A stretch of DNA of 39,255 bases from JAEUOS01 sp046160545 (GTDB lineage: Bacteria; Pseudomonadota; Gammaproteobacteria; Burkholderiales; JAEUOS01): NCBI GenBank assembly GCA_046160545.1, contig JBJXGS010000079.1, forward strand, positions 1 to 39,255. Reading direction: 5' to 3'. Shown here piece after piece: positions 31,917-39,255 of the stretch. The position numbers and the translations under genes were made by a program. A model generated the notes under the pieces. The model made no database searches. It was given only the letters and a program-made list of their open reading frames with translations, and was not told where the DNA came from. The first letter of the stretch is position 1. Each line of letters begins with the position of its first letter.

Positions 31917-34028
31917 TTACGACAAGGCGACCAGTCTCTTCGGTGCGCTTGCGGGCGGCCGCACGCTCGCCACCCAGTTGCGCATCAGGCGCGCGAACTC
32001 GTCCGCCGCTACCGGCCGGCTCCACAGATAGCCCTGCCCGTTCTCGCAACCCCCGGCGGCCAGGATCCCCTGCTGTAGCGCGGTTTCCACGCCTTCAGCC
32101 ACCACTTCGAGGTCAAGACCGTGGGCCAGAGCCAGAATGGCACGCACGATGGCGTCCGCGCCGGGCGCAGTGCCCAAACCGGTCACAAAGGCGCGGTCGA
32201 TCTTGAGCGCGGTGAACGGATAGTCGCGCAGGTAGGACATCGACGAATAGCCGGTGCCGAAATCGTCGATGGCCAGATGCAGGTCAAGCGCGCGCAGTTC
32301 CGCCAGGGTCGCCTTGACCTGCGGCGAATTGTCGGCCAGCAGGCCCTCGGTGAGCTCGAGTTCGAGGCAGCGCCCACGCATGCCGTAGGCCTTGAGTTCG
32401 GCACGGATCTTCGCGGCGAAGCCGGCGCGCCGCACTTCGCGCGCCGATACGTTGACCGAGATGCGCGGAGGCGCCAGGCCCTGAGCCTGCCAGGCGCAGT
32501 ACTGGCGGCAGGCACTGGCGCGCACATATTCGCCGATCTCCTCGATCAGGCCACTTTGCTCGGCGATCGCGATGAACTCACCCGGAGAGACAGGGCCGCG
32601 CTCGGCGTGGGTCCAGCGCAGCAGTGCCTCGACTCCGGAGACCTTGCCGGTGCGCAGATCGACCTGAGGCTGGTAGGCAAGTGTCAACTCGCCGCGCGCC
32701 AGCGCCGACCGCAGTTCGCCCTCCAGCTCGACGCGGCCCTGCACCGCGATATTGGTATCCTCGTCATAGAACGCATACTGCCCGCGCCCGGTCGCCTTGG
32801 CCTGGCTCATCGCGAAATCGGCGTTGCGCATCAGTCGATCGGCGCTGCGGCCATCGCCGGGAAACATGCTGATGCCGATCGTGGCGCCCAGCTGATGCGC
32901 CTGGCCGCGGATCATGAATGGATCGTTCAAGGTGACGAGCAGCTTCTCGGCCACGCGCGCGGCGTCGCCGGGCGATCCAATGGCCGGCAGTAGCAGGACG
33001 AACTCGTCGCCGCCAAAGCGCGCCACCACGTCTTCATTGCGCACGCAATGGCGAATCCGCCGACCGGCCTGTTCCAGCACAGCGTCGCCGCCGGCGTGGC
33101 CGATAGCATCGTTGACCTGCTTGAACTGGTCCAGGTCGATAAAGAGCAGCGCGAAGCCGCGTGCCTCACGCAGGGCGCGACCGATCTCCTGGCCAAGTCG
33201 CTCCTGCAGGTAACGCCGGTTGGGCAGGGCCGTGACTTCGTCAAAGTTGGACTGCACGTGCAATTGCTGATCACGATTGGCGGCCGTCAGGGCCACGCTC
33301 AGCCGATCGGCGATGTCGGCGGCGATCTGGCGCACCTCCGGCGCAATGGCTTGTGCGCTTTGCTTGCCGACGCTAAGTATCGCCGCCAGGCGCGCATCCA
33401 GAAACACCGGGATCAGCAGTGCGCCACAGGCGCCACGCGCCGCCAGTGGGGCCAGAAAGGCGTGGTCCGCCAGGCTCTCGATGCTGCTGCCTGCGGGCAG
33501 ATTCGCCAACTCTTCGAGGAGCGAGCGCCCAACCTCGGCGGATTCGACCGGATTCGGGCCGGCTTTGACCGGCGCCGAAAAAAGCGTGCGCGGGGTGCGA
33601 CCAGTGGCCAACTCCATCATCGTGAGGGCCACCAGGTGGTGGCCGAACAGTGTCGGAACCGCACGCAGGACCATGTCGACAATGCGTTCGAAACGCGCAC
33701 CCGACAGGATGCCGCGATCGATATCCGAGAGCAGGGTCATCGCTTGTGGAGAGGCCCGGGACCGGGCGCCGCCGGCCGCATCCTCCGACCGATCCGGCCG
33801 ACGGACACGGACAACCGCGTACATCGTCAGCGCTCCGACCAAGGAACCCAGGACCAGGACCGCCAGCAAGGCGTCAGCGCCGGCAAGGATACTGTTCGCG
33901 AAAGGCTGCGTCAGTCCGGCGGCGTGTGTCCCCTGCGCAGTTGACAGCGACGCCAGCCATGCCGGCGCGTACGCCACGCGCAGCGCTGCATGGGACCCTG
34001 AATGGCGATTGCGCCAGCGGATGGTCAT
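31917..34028 (-). CDS. Membrane GAF-GGDEF-EAL cyclic-di-GMP enzyme
   Basis: A 703-residue cyclic-di-GMP protein. The N-terminus has one clear membrane segment (about 47-73) and a GAF-like sensor region (about 95-250). A GGDEF domain follows with an intact GGDEF motif (339-343) and an RNED inhibitory I-site (330-333) five residues before it. An EAL domain follows with EALLRW (467-472), SVNVSAREV, ELELTEG, AIDDFGTGYSS, LKIDRAFV and VVAEGVET. All catalytic residues for both synthesis and breakdown of c-di-GMP seem present, so net activity depends on signal input. It is divergent from the GAF-HlyD/M50/SecA-like operon, which may be controlled by surface-attachment signalling. It converges with the selenoprotein gene (81 bp between stops). 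Confidence 0.94.
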   Translation of the reverse strand: MTIRWRNRHSGSHAALRVAYAPAWLASLSTAQGTHAAGLTQPFANSILAGADALLAVLVLGSLVGALTMYAVVRVRRPDRSEDAAGGARSRASPQAMTLLSDIDRGILSGARFERIVDMVLRAVPTLFGHHLVALTMMELATGRTPRTLFSAPVKAGPNPVESAEVGRSLLEELANLPAGSSIESLADHAFLAPLAARGACGALLIPVFLDARLAAILSVGKQSAQAIAPEVRQIAADIADRLSVALTAANRDQQLHVQSNFDEVTALPNRRYLQERLGQEIGRALREARGFALLFIDLDQFKQVNDAIGHAGGDAVLEQAGRRIRHCVRNEDVVARFGGDEFVLLLPAIGSPGDAARVAEKLLVTLNDPFMIRGQAHQLGATIGISMFPGDGRSADRLMRNADFAMSQAKATGRGQYAFYDEDTNIAVQGRVELEGELRSALARGELTLAYQPQVDLRTGKVSGVEALLRWTHAERGPVSPGEFIAIAEQSGLIEEIGEYVRASACRQYCAWQAQGLAPPRISVNVSAREVRRAGFAAKIRAELKAYGMRGRCLELELTEGLLADNSPQVKATLAELRALDLHLAIDDFGTGYSSMSYLRDYPFTALKIDRAFVTGLGTAPGADAIVRAILALAHGLDLEVVAEGVETALQQGILAAGGCENGQGYLWSRPVAADEFARLMRNWVASVRPPASAPKRLVALS

Positions 34029-34074
34029 CGAATTGAATGCGAAGCGAGCGCCGGAATTGGCTTCTTGAAGTTAA

Positions 34075-34089
34075 CGGCGCAACGCGCCG
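34075..34089. repeat. Small hairpin upstream of the GGDEF-EAL gene
   Basis: Six base pairs (CGGCGC/GCGCCG) around the loop AAC. It lies 46 bases upstream of the GGDEF-EAL start and next to a larger inverted repeat (34099-34135), together forming a structured leader or operator region. No function is shown. Confidence 0.35.
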
Positions 34090-34098
34090 GCACTTGAG

Positions 34099-34135
34099 TG
34101 CGCCAGGCTGCCGGCTTGGCGCCCAGCCTGGCGCA
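34099..34135. repeat. Perfect 12-bp inverted repeat between divergent genes
   Basis: Arms TGCGCCAGGCTG and CAGCCTGGCGCA are perfectly complementary with a 13-base spacer. They lie in the 266-bp gap between the divergent GGDEF-EAL and GAF-HlyD genes, where a terminator would not be expected. It could be a 5'-leader structure for the GGDEF-EAL mRNA, an operator for a dimeric regulator, or a small-RNA stem. Confidence 0.55.
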
Positions 34136-34270
34136 AAGTCAGGGACTCTGTCGCCCTGCACCGCTCAGGCGGGCATTCAATAGCGGAAATAGGCGGGCAA
34201 TCCGGGTTTATTGGGTCGATTGGCGCACACGCGCTCGTTTCTAATCGGGGTCAACTGGCATTGAACCCGT

Positions 34271-34290
34271 CGCCGCGGAATTCCGTGGCG
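34271..34290. promoter_or_regulatory. 20-bp near-perfect palindrome before the GAF-HlyD gene
   Basis: CGCCGCGGAA followed directly by TTCCGTGGCG is a palindrome with one mismatch, which would be a G-T pair in RNA. It lies four bases before the TTG candidate start at 34295 and 29 before the GTG at 34319. It may be an operator, or a structure that masks translation initiation; this would affect which start is used. Confidence 0.4.
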
Positions 34291-34294
34291 GCGC

Positions 34295-36049
34295 TTGGGG
34301 CTCATCACAGTCACACCTGTGCGCAATCCACAACTACAAACCTGGCTGGAAGAGTATTGCGGCACTCGCCAAAGCATCACGAGTGGCGTGATCATGGTCG
34401 CCGCCAATGCGGCGGCCAAGCCTGTGCTGGCGGCCGTCTGGCCGTGCGGCGGCGCACCCGACGAGCGCCTGCTGCGCGCTGCCTCGGCCACCGTCAACCG
34501 CCAGCAGCATGTAGGGAGCGGTGGGCAGGCCGCGCCCTCCCCGTACGCCAACGATGGCGTGGTTGCGCTTCCCCTGCGCCGCAAGAACGACTCCATCGGC
34601 GCCGTGGCCTTCCAGATGCGTGCGGCGAACGCCGACACTCACGAGCAACCCAAGCCGCAGATCCAGCCTGCGGCACCTGCACCCGGCACCGCCGTCGCGC
34701 GCCCCTTGCCGTCGGCAACCGCGCTGCTGAAACTGCATGCCAGCGTGCACTCGGCTGCCGACTTCGCCCAAGCCGCCGCCGCCGCCGCCAGCGGGCTGGC
34801 CGTGGCGTTTGGCTGCGAGCGCGTCGCCATCGGCCTGTATGAGAAAGGCTTCAATCGCGTCGTCGCGCTGTCCAGCGGCACGCCTGCCGAATCCGGCAAC
34901 GCCCTGTTGCAGGCGATTCACCGCGCCATGGACGAGGCGGTGGAACAACAGGCCACCCTCGTCCTGCCGCCGGCGCCCGGCGCCCGGGCGCGCATCACCT
35001 TGGCGCATGCGGAACTGGCACGCCGCCACGACAGCGCGGTCTGCACGATTCCACTGGTGCGCAACGGCAAGATTTTCGGCGCCATCACCGTACAACGGGC
35101 ACGCGAATCGCCGCTTGGCGCCGCAGAGATCGAGCGTTACGAACAGTTTGTCAGCCTGATCGGGCCCGCGCTCGAACTCATGCACAGGAGCGAGCGATCC
35201 TGGTACGCGAGGCTGCTGGACACCGTGAAGATGCCGGGTGAGCACAGTGGCAAGGTAGCGCTGGCCTTGCTGCTCATGGCCGCCGTTGCGGGGCTTTGGG
35301 CGCCGGTCGAGCATTGGGTGGGCGCACCGGCGCGGCTCGAAGGCGCGATCCAGCGCGCGTTGGTGGCGCCGACAGACGGTTTCTTGAAGAGTGCGCATGT
35401 GCGGCCCGGCGACACCGTGCGTGCCGACCAGGTCCTGGCCGAAATGGTCGAGCAAGACCTGGAACTCGAGCAAAAAAAACTTGAGGCCGAGATTGCGCAG
35501 CACGAAAACACCGTCCGTGGGGCACTTTCCCGCGGTGACCGCACGCTCTATGCGGTAAGCGCTGCCAAGTCCGACGCGGCCGCCGCCCAGTTGGCCATGA
35601 TCGCCGAGCAAAGACTGCGCGGCCGTGTGCGCGCACCCTTTGACGGCGTGGTGATCAAGGGCGACCTGACGCAATCGCTGGGAGCACCGGTCCAGCGCGG
35701 TGAGGTGCTCATGACCCTGGCGCCGAGCGGCACTTACCGCCTGATCATCGAAGTCGACGAGCGCGACATTGCGCACTTGAAAGCCGGCCAGAGCGGCCAG
35801 CTGGCGCTTTCGGCGCTGCCTGACAGCCAGGTCGGCTGGCGCGTCGTGCGCGTGACGCCCGTTGCCAGCGCCCGTGATGGACGCAACTTTTTCGAGGTCG
35901 AAGGCGAGCTCGATGCCCTGCCCGCCGGCGCGCGCCCGGGTCTTCCCGGCGTTGCCAAGATCCATATCGGCGAAAAGACCTTCGGCTGGGTCTGGGGGCA
36001 CCGCGTCTACGACTGGGTGCGCCTGCGCCTGTGGACCCTGACGGGCTAG
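34295..36049 (+). CDS. GAF-domain/HlyD-type membrane-fusion adaptor
   Basis: A 584-residue protein (576 if the GTG at 34319 is used instead of the TTG at 34295; neither has a good Shine-Dalgarno). A Pro/Ala-rich linker follows at about 118-140. A GAF-like domain spans about 145-295, with GCERVAIGLYEKG and IPLVRNGKIFGAITVQRA. One membrane segment (VALALLLMAAVAGLW, about 320-337) precedes a periplasmic HlyD-type half. This half has the lipoyl-like RALVAPTDGFLKSAHVRPGDTV, a short coiled coil of KKLEAEIAQHEN type, RVRAPFDGVVIKGDL and a beta-barrel EVDERDIAHLKAGQSGQL. A cytosolic sensor is thus joined to an efflux-type adaptor. It ends one base before the M50 gene start, so the two are translationally coupled. 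It is probably part of an export apparatus; no ABC or RND pump is in the visible part. Confidence 0.9.
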   Translation: MGLITVTPVRNPQLQTWLEEYCGTRQSITSGVIMVAANAAAKPVLAAVWPCGGAPDERLLRAASATVNRQQHVGSGGQAAPSPYANDGVVALPLRRKNDSIGAVAFQMRAANADTHEQPKPQIQPAAPAPGTAVARPLPSATALLKLHASVHSAADFAQAAAAAASGLAVAFGCERVAIGLYEKGFNRVVALSSGTPAESGNALLQAIHRAMDEAVEQQATLVLPPAPGARARITLAHAELARRHDSAVCTIPLVRNGKIFGAITVQRARESPLGAAEIERYEQFVSLIGPALELMHRSERSWYARLLDTVKMPGEHSGKVALALLLMAAVAGLWAPVEHWVGAPARLEGAIQRALVAPTDGFLKSAHVRPGDTVRADQVLAEMVEQDLELEQKKLEAEIAQHENTVRGALSRGDRTLYAVSAAKSDAAAAQLAMIAEQRLRGRVRAPFDGVVIKGDLTQSLGAPVQRGEVLMTLAPSGTYRLIIEVDERDIAHLKAGQSGQLALSALPDSQVGWRVVRVTPVASARDGRNFFEVEGELDALPAGARPGLPGVAKIHIGEKTFGWVWGHRVYDWVRLRLWTLTG

Positions 36050-36050
36050 C

Positions 36051-38165
36051 ATGCGCCGCTCGCTGTTCAGCCCGCTGTGGTACCGCGTCAGTGGCCTGCG
36101 GCCGCTTCTGCATGTCGATGTGCGCATCGAGCGTCAGCGTCACCGCGACCAGGTCTGGTACCAGCTGATCGACGACACCAGCACACGCCAGTTCCGCGTC
36201 AACCCGGAAGCCTACGCTTTCATCGGTCGCTGCGACGGCACGCGCACCGTGCAGGAAGTCTGGGACGACCTGCTCGATCAGGTGGGGGACGGCGCGCCCA
36301 CCCAGGATGAGGTGCTGCAGCTGCTGACCCAGCTGAGTCAGCGCGGACTGCTCGAATCGGGCGCCAACGAGGCGCGCCACAAGAAGGCGAGCACCAAGCC
36401 GCGCGGTGCACTCAATCCGCTGGCCTTCAGGGTGCCGCTGGGTGACCCGTGGCCTTGGCTCCTCAGGCTCGATTTCCTGCGCGCGCTGATGTTCTTTCGT
36501 GGTTCAGTCTGGGTCTGGCTGGCGGCAGTGCTGGGCACCGCCGGTGCGGCGCTCCTGAACTGGAACGAGCTCACCGCCGATCTCTCCGGCAGCCGCTGGC
36601 TGTGGCTGTCCTGGCTCTTGTTTCCGTTCTTGAAGGCCGTGCACGAGCTGGCCCATGCACTGGCGATCCGGCAGTTCGGCGGCGAGGTGCACAAGGCCGG
36701 GATCACCCTGTTTCTCCTGACCCCGGCACCCTATGTGGACGCTTCGGCCGCCAGCGCCTTGCGCGCGCGCCACCAGCGCGCCATCGTCGGCGCCGCGGGC
36801 ATGATGGCCGAGCTTGCGCTGGCGGCGCTGGCCATGTTGGTCTGGCTCAATGCGATGCCGGGCCTGGCGCGCGACCTCGCGTTCGCGACCATGTTCTCGG
36901 CCAGCGTGTCCTGCCTCCTCTTCAACGGCAACCCGCTGCTGCGCTTCGACGCCTATTACGTGCTGTGCGACGTTTTCGAGCTGCCGCAGTTGGCGCAGCG
37001 CAGCGCGGCCTGGTGGGGGCGCTGCCTGCGCCGGCTGCTGCGCATCGGGGCGGGGCCCAATCTGCTTCTGCCGGCACGCGGCGAAACCAAGTGGCTCATC
37101 GCCTACGCGCCGCTGTCGCTGGCCTGCCGGCTGCTGCTGGGCCTGGGCATCGTGCTGTGGCTGGGCGAAATGTCGTTCCTGCTCGGCGCCGGCGCCGCGG
37201 CGGTGATCCTGTTCGGTCTCTTGCGACCGCTTCTGCAGGCGCTCGGCGCGCTGTTGCGCGAAGAGCGCGGCGGCCGCGAGCAACTGCGCGTGGGCGCGAC
37301 CCTCGCCGCCTGCTTCGCCCTTGTCACGGGCCTGCTGGCGGCCGTGCCGATACCCTCGCAGACCTCGGCCGTCGGGGTGGTGTGGCTGCCCGAAGCCGCC
37401 CGCGTGCGCCCCGCAGCCTCCGGATTCGTCGCGCAGCTCAAGGCGCACGACGGCGCCCGCGTCAGCGCCGGTGACGTGTTGCTTGAACTGAGTGATCCAC
37501 AGCTTATGGCCGCGCGCGAGCGCCTCTCAAGTCGCACCGCCGAACTCAACGCCGAGCACTTCACCGCGATGGCGGAGATGCGGATGGAACGCGCCATCGA
37601 ATTCGAGCAGGAACTGGCGCGCACCGAGGCCGAATTGCGCCACGTCGAGGAGCGCATCGCCGGCCTGGCGGTGCGCAGCAACTTGAGTGGCACCCTGGTA
37701 CTGCAACGCAGCGCCGACCTGCCGGGCACCTTCGCCGAACGCGGCGCCACCATGGGCTATGTGCTCGACGGTGAACAGATCATCGTGCGCGCCGCCATCG
37801 AACAACAGTATGCCGCGCTGGTGCGCGACCACACGCGCAAGGTCGAGGTGCGCTTGGCCGATGCGCCCGACGCAGTGCTGAGCGCGCAGCGCCTGCGCGA
37901 GGTGCCCGCCGCCACCATGGAACTGCCAAGCGCCGCGCTCGGCGACACCGCCGGCGGACCGCATGTGACCGACCCCGAAGACAAGCACGGCCTGCGCCTG
38001 AAGCAACCGGTGGTGCTGATCGACCTGGCGCTACCGTCGCAGCAACTTGAGCGCGTCGGCGGGCGCGCCTGGGTGCGCTTCGACCACGGCCGCGAGCCGC
38101 TGGCCGCCCAGCTGCTGCGCTCCGGCCGCCAGCTGTTCCTGGCCCGCTTCAACCCGATGCAATGA
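36051..38165 (+). CDS. PqqD-like/M50 metalloprotease/HlyD fusion protein
   Basis: A 704-residue membrane protein with three parts. The N-terminus (about 15-102), with WYQLIDDTSTRQFRVNPEAYAFIGRCDG and a helical EVLQLLTQLSQRGLLE, is PqqD-like. From about 140 follows a multi-spanning M50 site-2 protease-like unit with the zinc motif HELAH (198-202) and NGNPLLRFDAYY (291-303, Asp300 as a possible third ligand). The C-terminus, after a membrane segment near 420-440, is HlyD-like, with VRPAASGFVAQLKAHDGARVSAGDVLLEL, a coiled coil rich in Glu and Arg, and GLAVRSNLSGTLVLQ. M50 proteins cut within membranes, PqqD-like units bind peptides, and HlyD units contact outer-membrane channels. The ATG lies one base after the previous stop and the end overlaps the SecA-like gene by four bases. 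Confidence 0.92.
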   Translation: MRRSLFSPLWYRVSGLRPLLHVDVRIERQRHRDQVWYQLIDDTSTRQFRVNPEAYAFIGRCDGTRTVQEVWDDLLDQVGDGAPTQDEVLQLLTQLSQRGLLESGANEARHKKASTKPRGALNPLAFRVPLGDPWPWLLRLDFLRALMFFRGSVWVWLAAVLGTAGAALLNWNELTADLSGSRWLWLSWLLFPFLKAVHELAHALAIRQFGGEVHKAGITLFLLTPAPYVDASAASALRARHQRAIVGAAGMMAELALAALAMLVWLNAMPGLARDLAFATMFSASVSCLLFNGNPLLRFDAYYVLCDVFELPQLAQRSAAWWGRCLRRLLRIGAGPNLLLPARGETKWLIAYAPLSLACRLLLGLGIVLWLGEMSFLLGAGAAAVILFGLLRPLLQALGALLREERGGREQLRVGATLAACFALVTGLLAAVPIPSQTSAVGVVWLPEAARVRPAASGFVAQLKAHDGARVSAGDVLLELSDPQLMAARERLSSRTAELNAEHFTAMAEMRMERAIEFEQELARTEAELRHVEERIAGLAVRSNLSGTLVLQRSADLPGTFAERGATMGYVLDGEQIIVRAAIEQQYAALVRDHTRKVEVRLADAPDAVLSAQRLREVPAATMELPSAALGDTAGGPHVTDPEDKHGLRLKQPVVLIDLALPSQQLERVGGRAWVRFDHGREPLAAQLLRSGRQLFLARFNPMQ

Positions 38166-39255
38166 CGCGCGCGCTGCTGCAGGTGCCGGGCATCGTCCAC
38201 GGCACTTACCCGCAGCGGCTGGCGTCATCCGACCAGCTGCAGGCCGGGACCGGGCGCCTTGGCGCCATGGCGGCTGCGTTGCTGCGACCCGATGCCAGGC
38301 GCTACCGCGACTTCGCCCAACGGGTGCGCGCCGCCAGCGGGCCAGCGCCGGTGCTTGCATCCGTGCGCGCGCGCCTGGCAGATGAGGGTCTGACCGACGC
38401 CGCGCTCATCGACGCCTTTCGCCTGATCATCGATGCCACGCAGCGCACCCTGGGACTGGCCTTGTACGACAGCCAGCTGATTGCCGCGCGCGTCATGCTG
38501 GACGCCCGCTTAGCCGAGATGGCCACCGGCGAAGGCAAGACCGTCGCCATCGCGCTGGGCGCCGCTGCCGCCGCCCTGGCCGGGCTGCCGGTGCACGTGA
38601 TCACCGCCAACCAGTACCTGGTGACACGCGACGCTGCCGCGCTTGGCCCCCTGTACGGTGCGCTCGGTCTTTCGGTCGGAGCGATCCAGTCCGCGCAGGA
38701 TGCGCCCGCGCGGCGCGCCGCATACGCCTGCGACATCACCTACTGCACCGCCACCGAACTGGCCTTCGACTACCTGCGCGACGGCCTGGCGCGCGGCGAT
38801 GCCAAGAGCGACCTCGAACAGCGTGCCGCCCGCCTGTGCGATGGCGATGGCGCCAACGCCCCGGTGCTGCGCGGCCTGTGCCTGGGACTGATCGACGAGG
38901 CCGACAGCTGCCTGATCGACGACGCCCAGGTGCCGCTGATCCTGGCGCGACCGGTCGCCAACCCCGGGCGCGACGCGTACTTCGGCCACGCGCTCGAACT
39001 GGCGCGGCGCATGCGCACGCCGGAGCACTACCGGCTGGACCACGCCGGCCTCGAGGCGCGTTTGAGCGAGGCCGGCCGCGCTGCCCTGGAGACCTGGGCC
39101 GCCAGCCTGCCGCCGGTGTGGCGCAACCGCGTGCATCGCGAGGAAGCGCTGGCGCGTGCGCTCGCGGCGCTCCATCTCTACCGGCGCGACACGCATTACC
39201 TGGTGAGCGAGGGCAAGGTGTCGCTCATCGACCAGAGCACCGGGCGCATCGCCCA
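38162..39255 (+). CDS. Divergent SecA-like ATPase, 3' truncated by the window edge
   Basis: At least 364 residues, frame open to the window end. ATG 38162 overlaps the M50 gene stop (ATGA). The ATPase core is clearly SecA-like: LYDSQLIAARVMLDARLAEM, then Walker A ATGEGKT (residues 121-127), VHVITANQYLVTRDA, DITYCTATELAFDYLRD and DEAD-type LIDEADSCLIDDAQVPLIL (Walker B Asp245-Glu246). The region after it, with YLVSEGKVSLIDQSTGRIA, matches the SecA stretch leading toward the second motor domain. The N-terminal 90 residues and insert around 210-235 differ from housekeeping SecA, so this is an accessory paralog. In SecA the motor pushes unfolded proteins through SecYEG. Here the operon suggests a special client processed by the M50 protein, but whether it uses SecYEG is unknown. 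Confidence 0.92.
   Translation, partial: MTRALLQVPGIVHGTYPQRLASSDQLQAGTGRLGAMAAALLRPDARRYRDFAQRVRAASGPAPVLASVRARLADEGLTDAALIDAFRLIIDATQRTLGLALYDSQLIAARVMLDARLAEMATGEGKTVAIALGAAAAALAGLPVHVITANQYLVTRDAAALGPLYGALGLSVGAIQSAQDAPARRAAYACDITYCTATELAFDYLRDGLARGDAKSDLEQRAARLCDGDGANAPVLRGLCLGLIDEADSCLIDDAQVPLILARPVANPGRDAYFGHALELARRMRTPEHYRLDHAGLEARLSEAGRAALETWAASLPPVWRNRVHREEALARALAALHLYRRDTHYLVSEGKVSLIDQSTGRIA

Noticed and set aside
34334..36127. A 597-residue minus-strand frame over the GAF-HlyD gene
   Set aside because: It is antisense to a protein with recognisable GAF and HlyD parts, and its own product shows no domain and shadow-type composition.

Overview
The window is GC-rich, densely coded DNA from a bacterium. 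It most likely belongs to the Betaproteobacteria, probably Burkholderiales. That inference rests on five Bug/TctC-type tricarboxylate-binding proteins in 39 kb, a complete tctCBA set, a DctPQM TRAP set, a Liv-type ABC set, and many small catabolic genes. It looks like accessory uptake and catabolism DNA. There is no rRNA, tRNA, CRISPR array or insertion sequence that I can support. No gene-free stretch exceeds 300 bases; the longest (34029-34294, about 266 bp) holds inverted repeats.

Layout. 1-2494 (+): an operon of a truncated TauD/TfdA-like dioxygenase, an HpcH/HpaI aldolase and a Bug protein. 2511-3359: two small alpha/beta-barrel-type proteins. 3399-5745 (-): a Bug protein translationally coupled to a sulfatase, divergent from a ComA-like (phosphosulfolactate synthase family) gene at 5845-6654 (+), which suggests organosulfur chemistry. 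6704-13962 (-): livG, livF, binding protein, livH, livM, then an amidohydrolase overlapping a CobW-type GTPase. 14146-16059 (-): arsR-arsC-acr3 arsenic resistance. 16263-16934 (+): a second barrel-type protein. 16908-20166 (-): tctC-tctB-tctA, followed upstream by another Bug gene (20260-21228), an MMPL/RND exporter (21349-23571) and a TRAP operon dctP-dctQ-dctM (23678-26815). 27026-28858 (-): a Bug protein and a cupin-like protein.

The most striking locus is 28975-31835 (+): a CaiB/BaiF CoA-transferase, a 347-residue protein I do not recognise, and a gene interrupted by an in-frame TGA at 31584-31586. The reading frame stays open on both sides of that TGA. The residues around it read D-U-G-S-C-S-S-C, and a perfect 9-bp hairpin begins 10 nt after it. 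I interpret this as a UGSC-family selenoprotein with a bacterial SECIS element, which ordinary ORF calling splits into two fragments.

The right end (34295-39255, +) holds a second unusual cluster of three genes. They are a GAF-domain/HlyD-type membrane adaptor, a PqqD-like/M50 metalloprotease/HlyD fusion, and a divergent SecA-like ATPase cut off by the window edge. They are arranged as one tightly coupled operon, divergent from a GGDEF-EAL protein (31917-34028, -). This looks like a non-canonical export or processing machine whose substrate lies outside the window.
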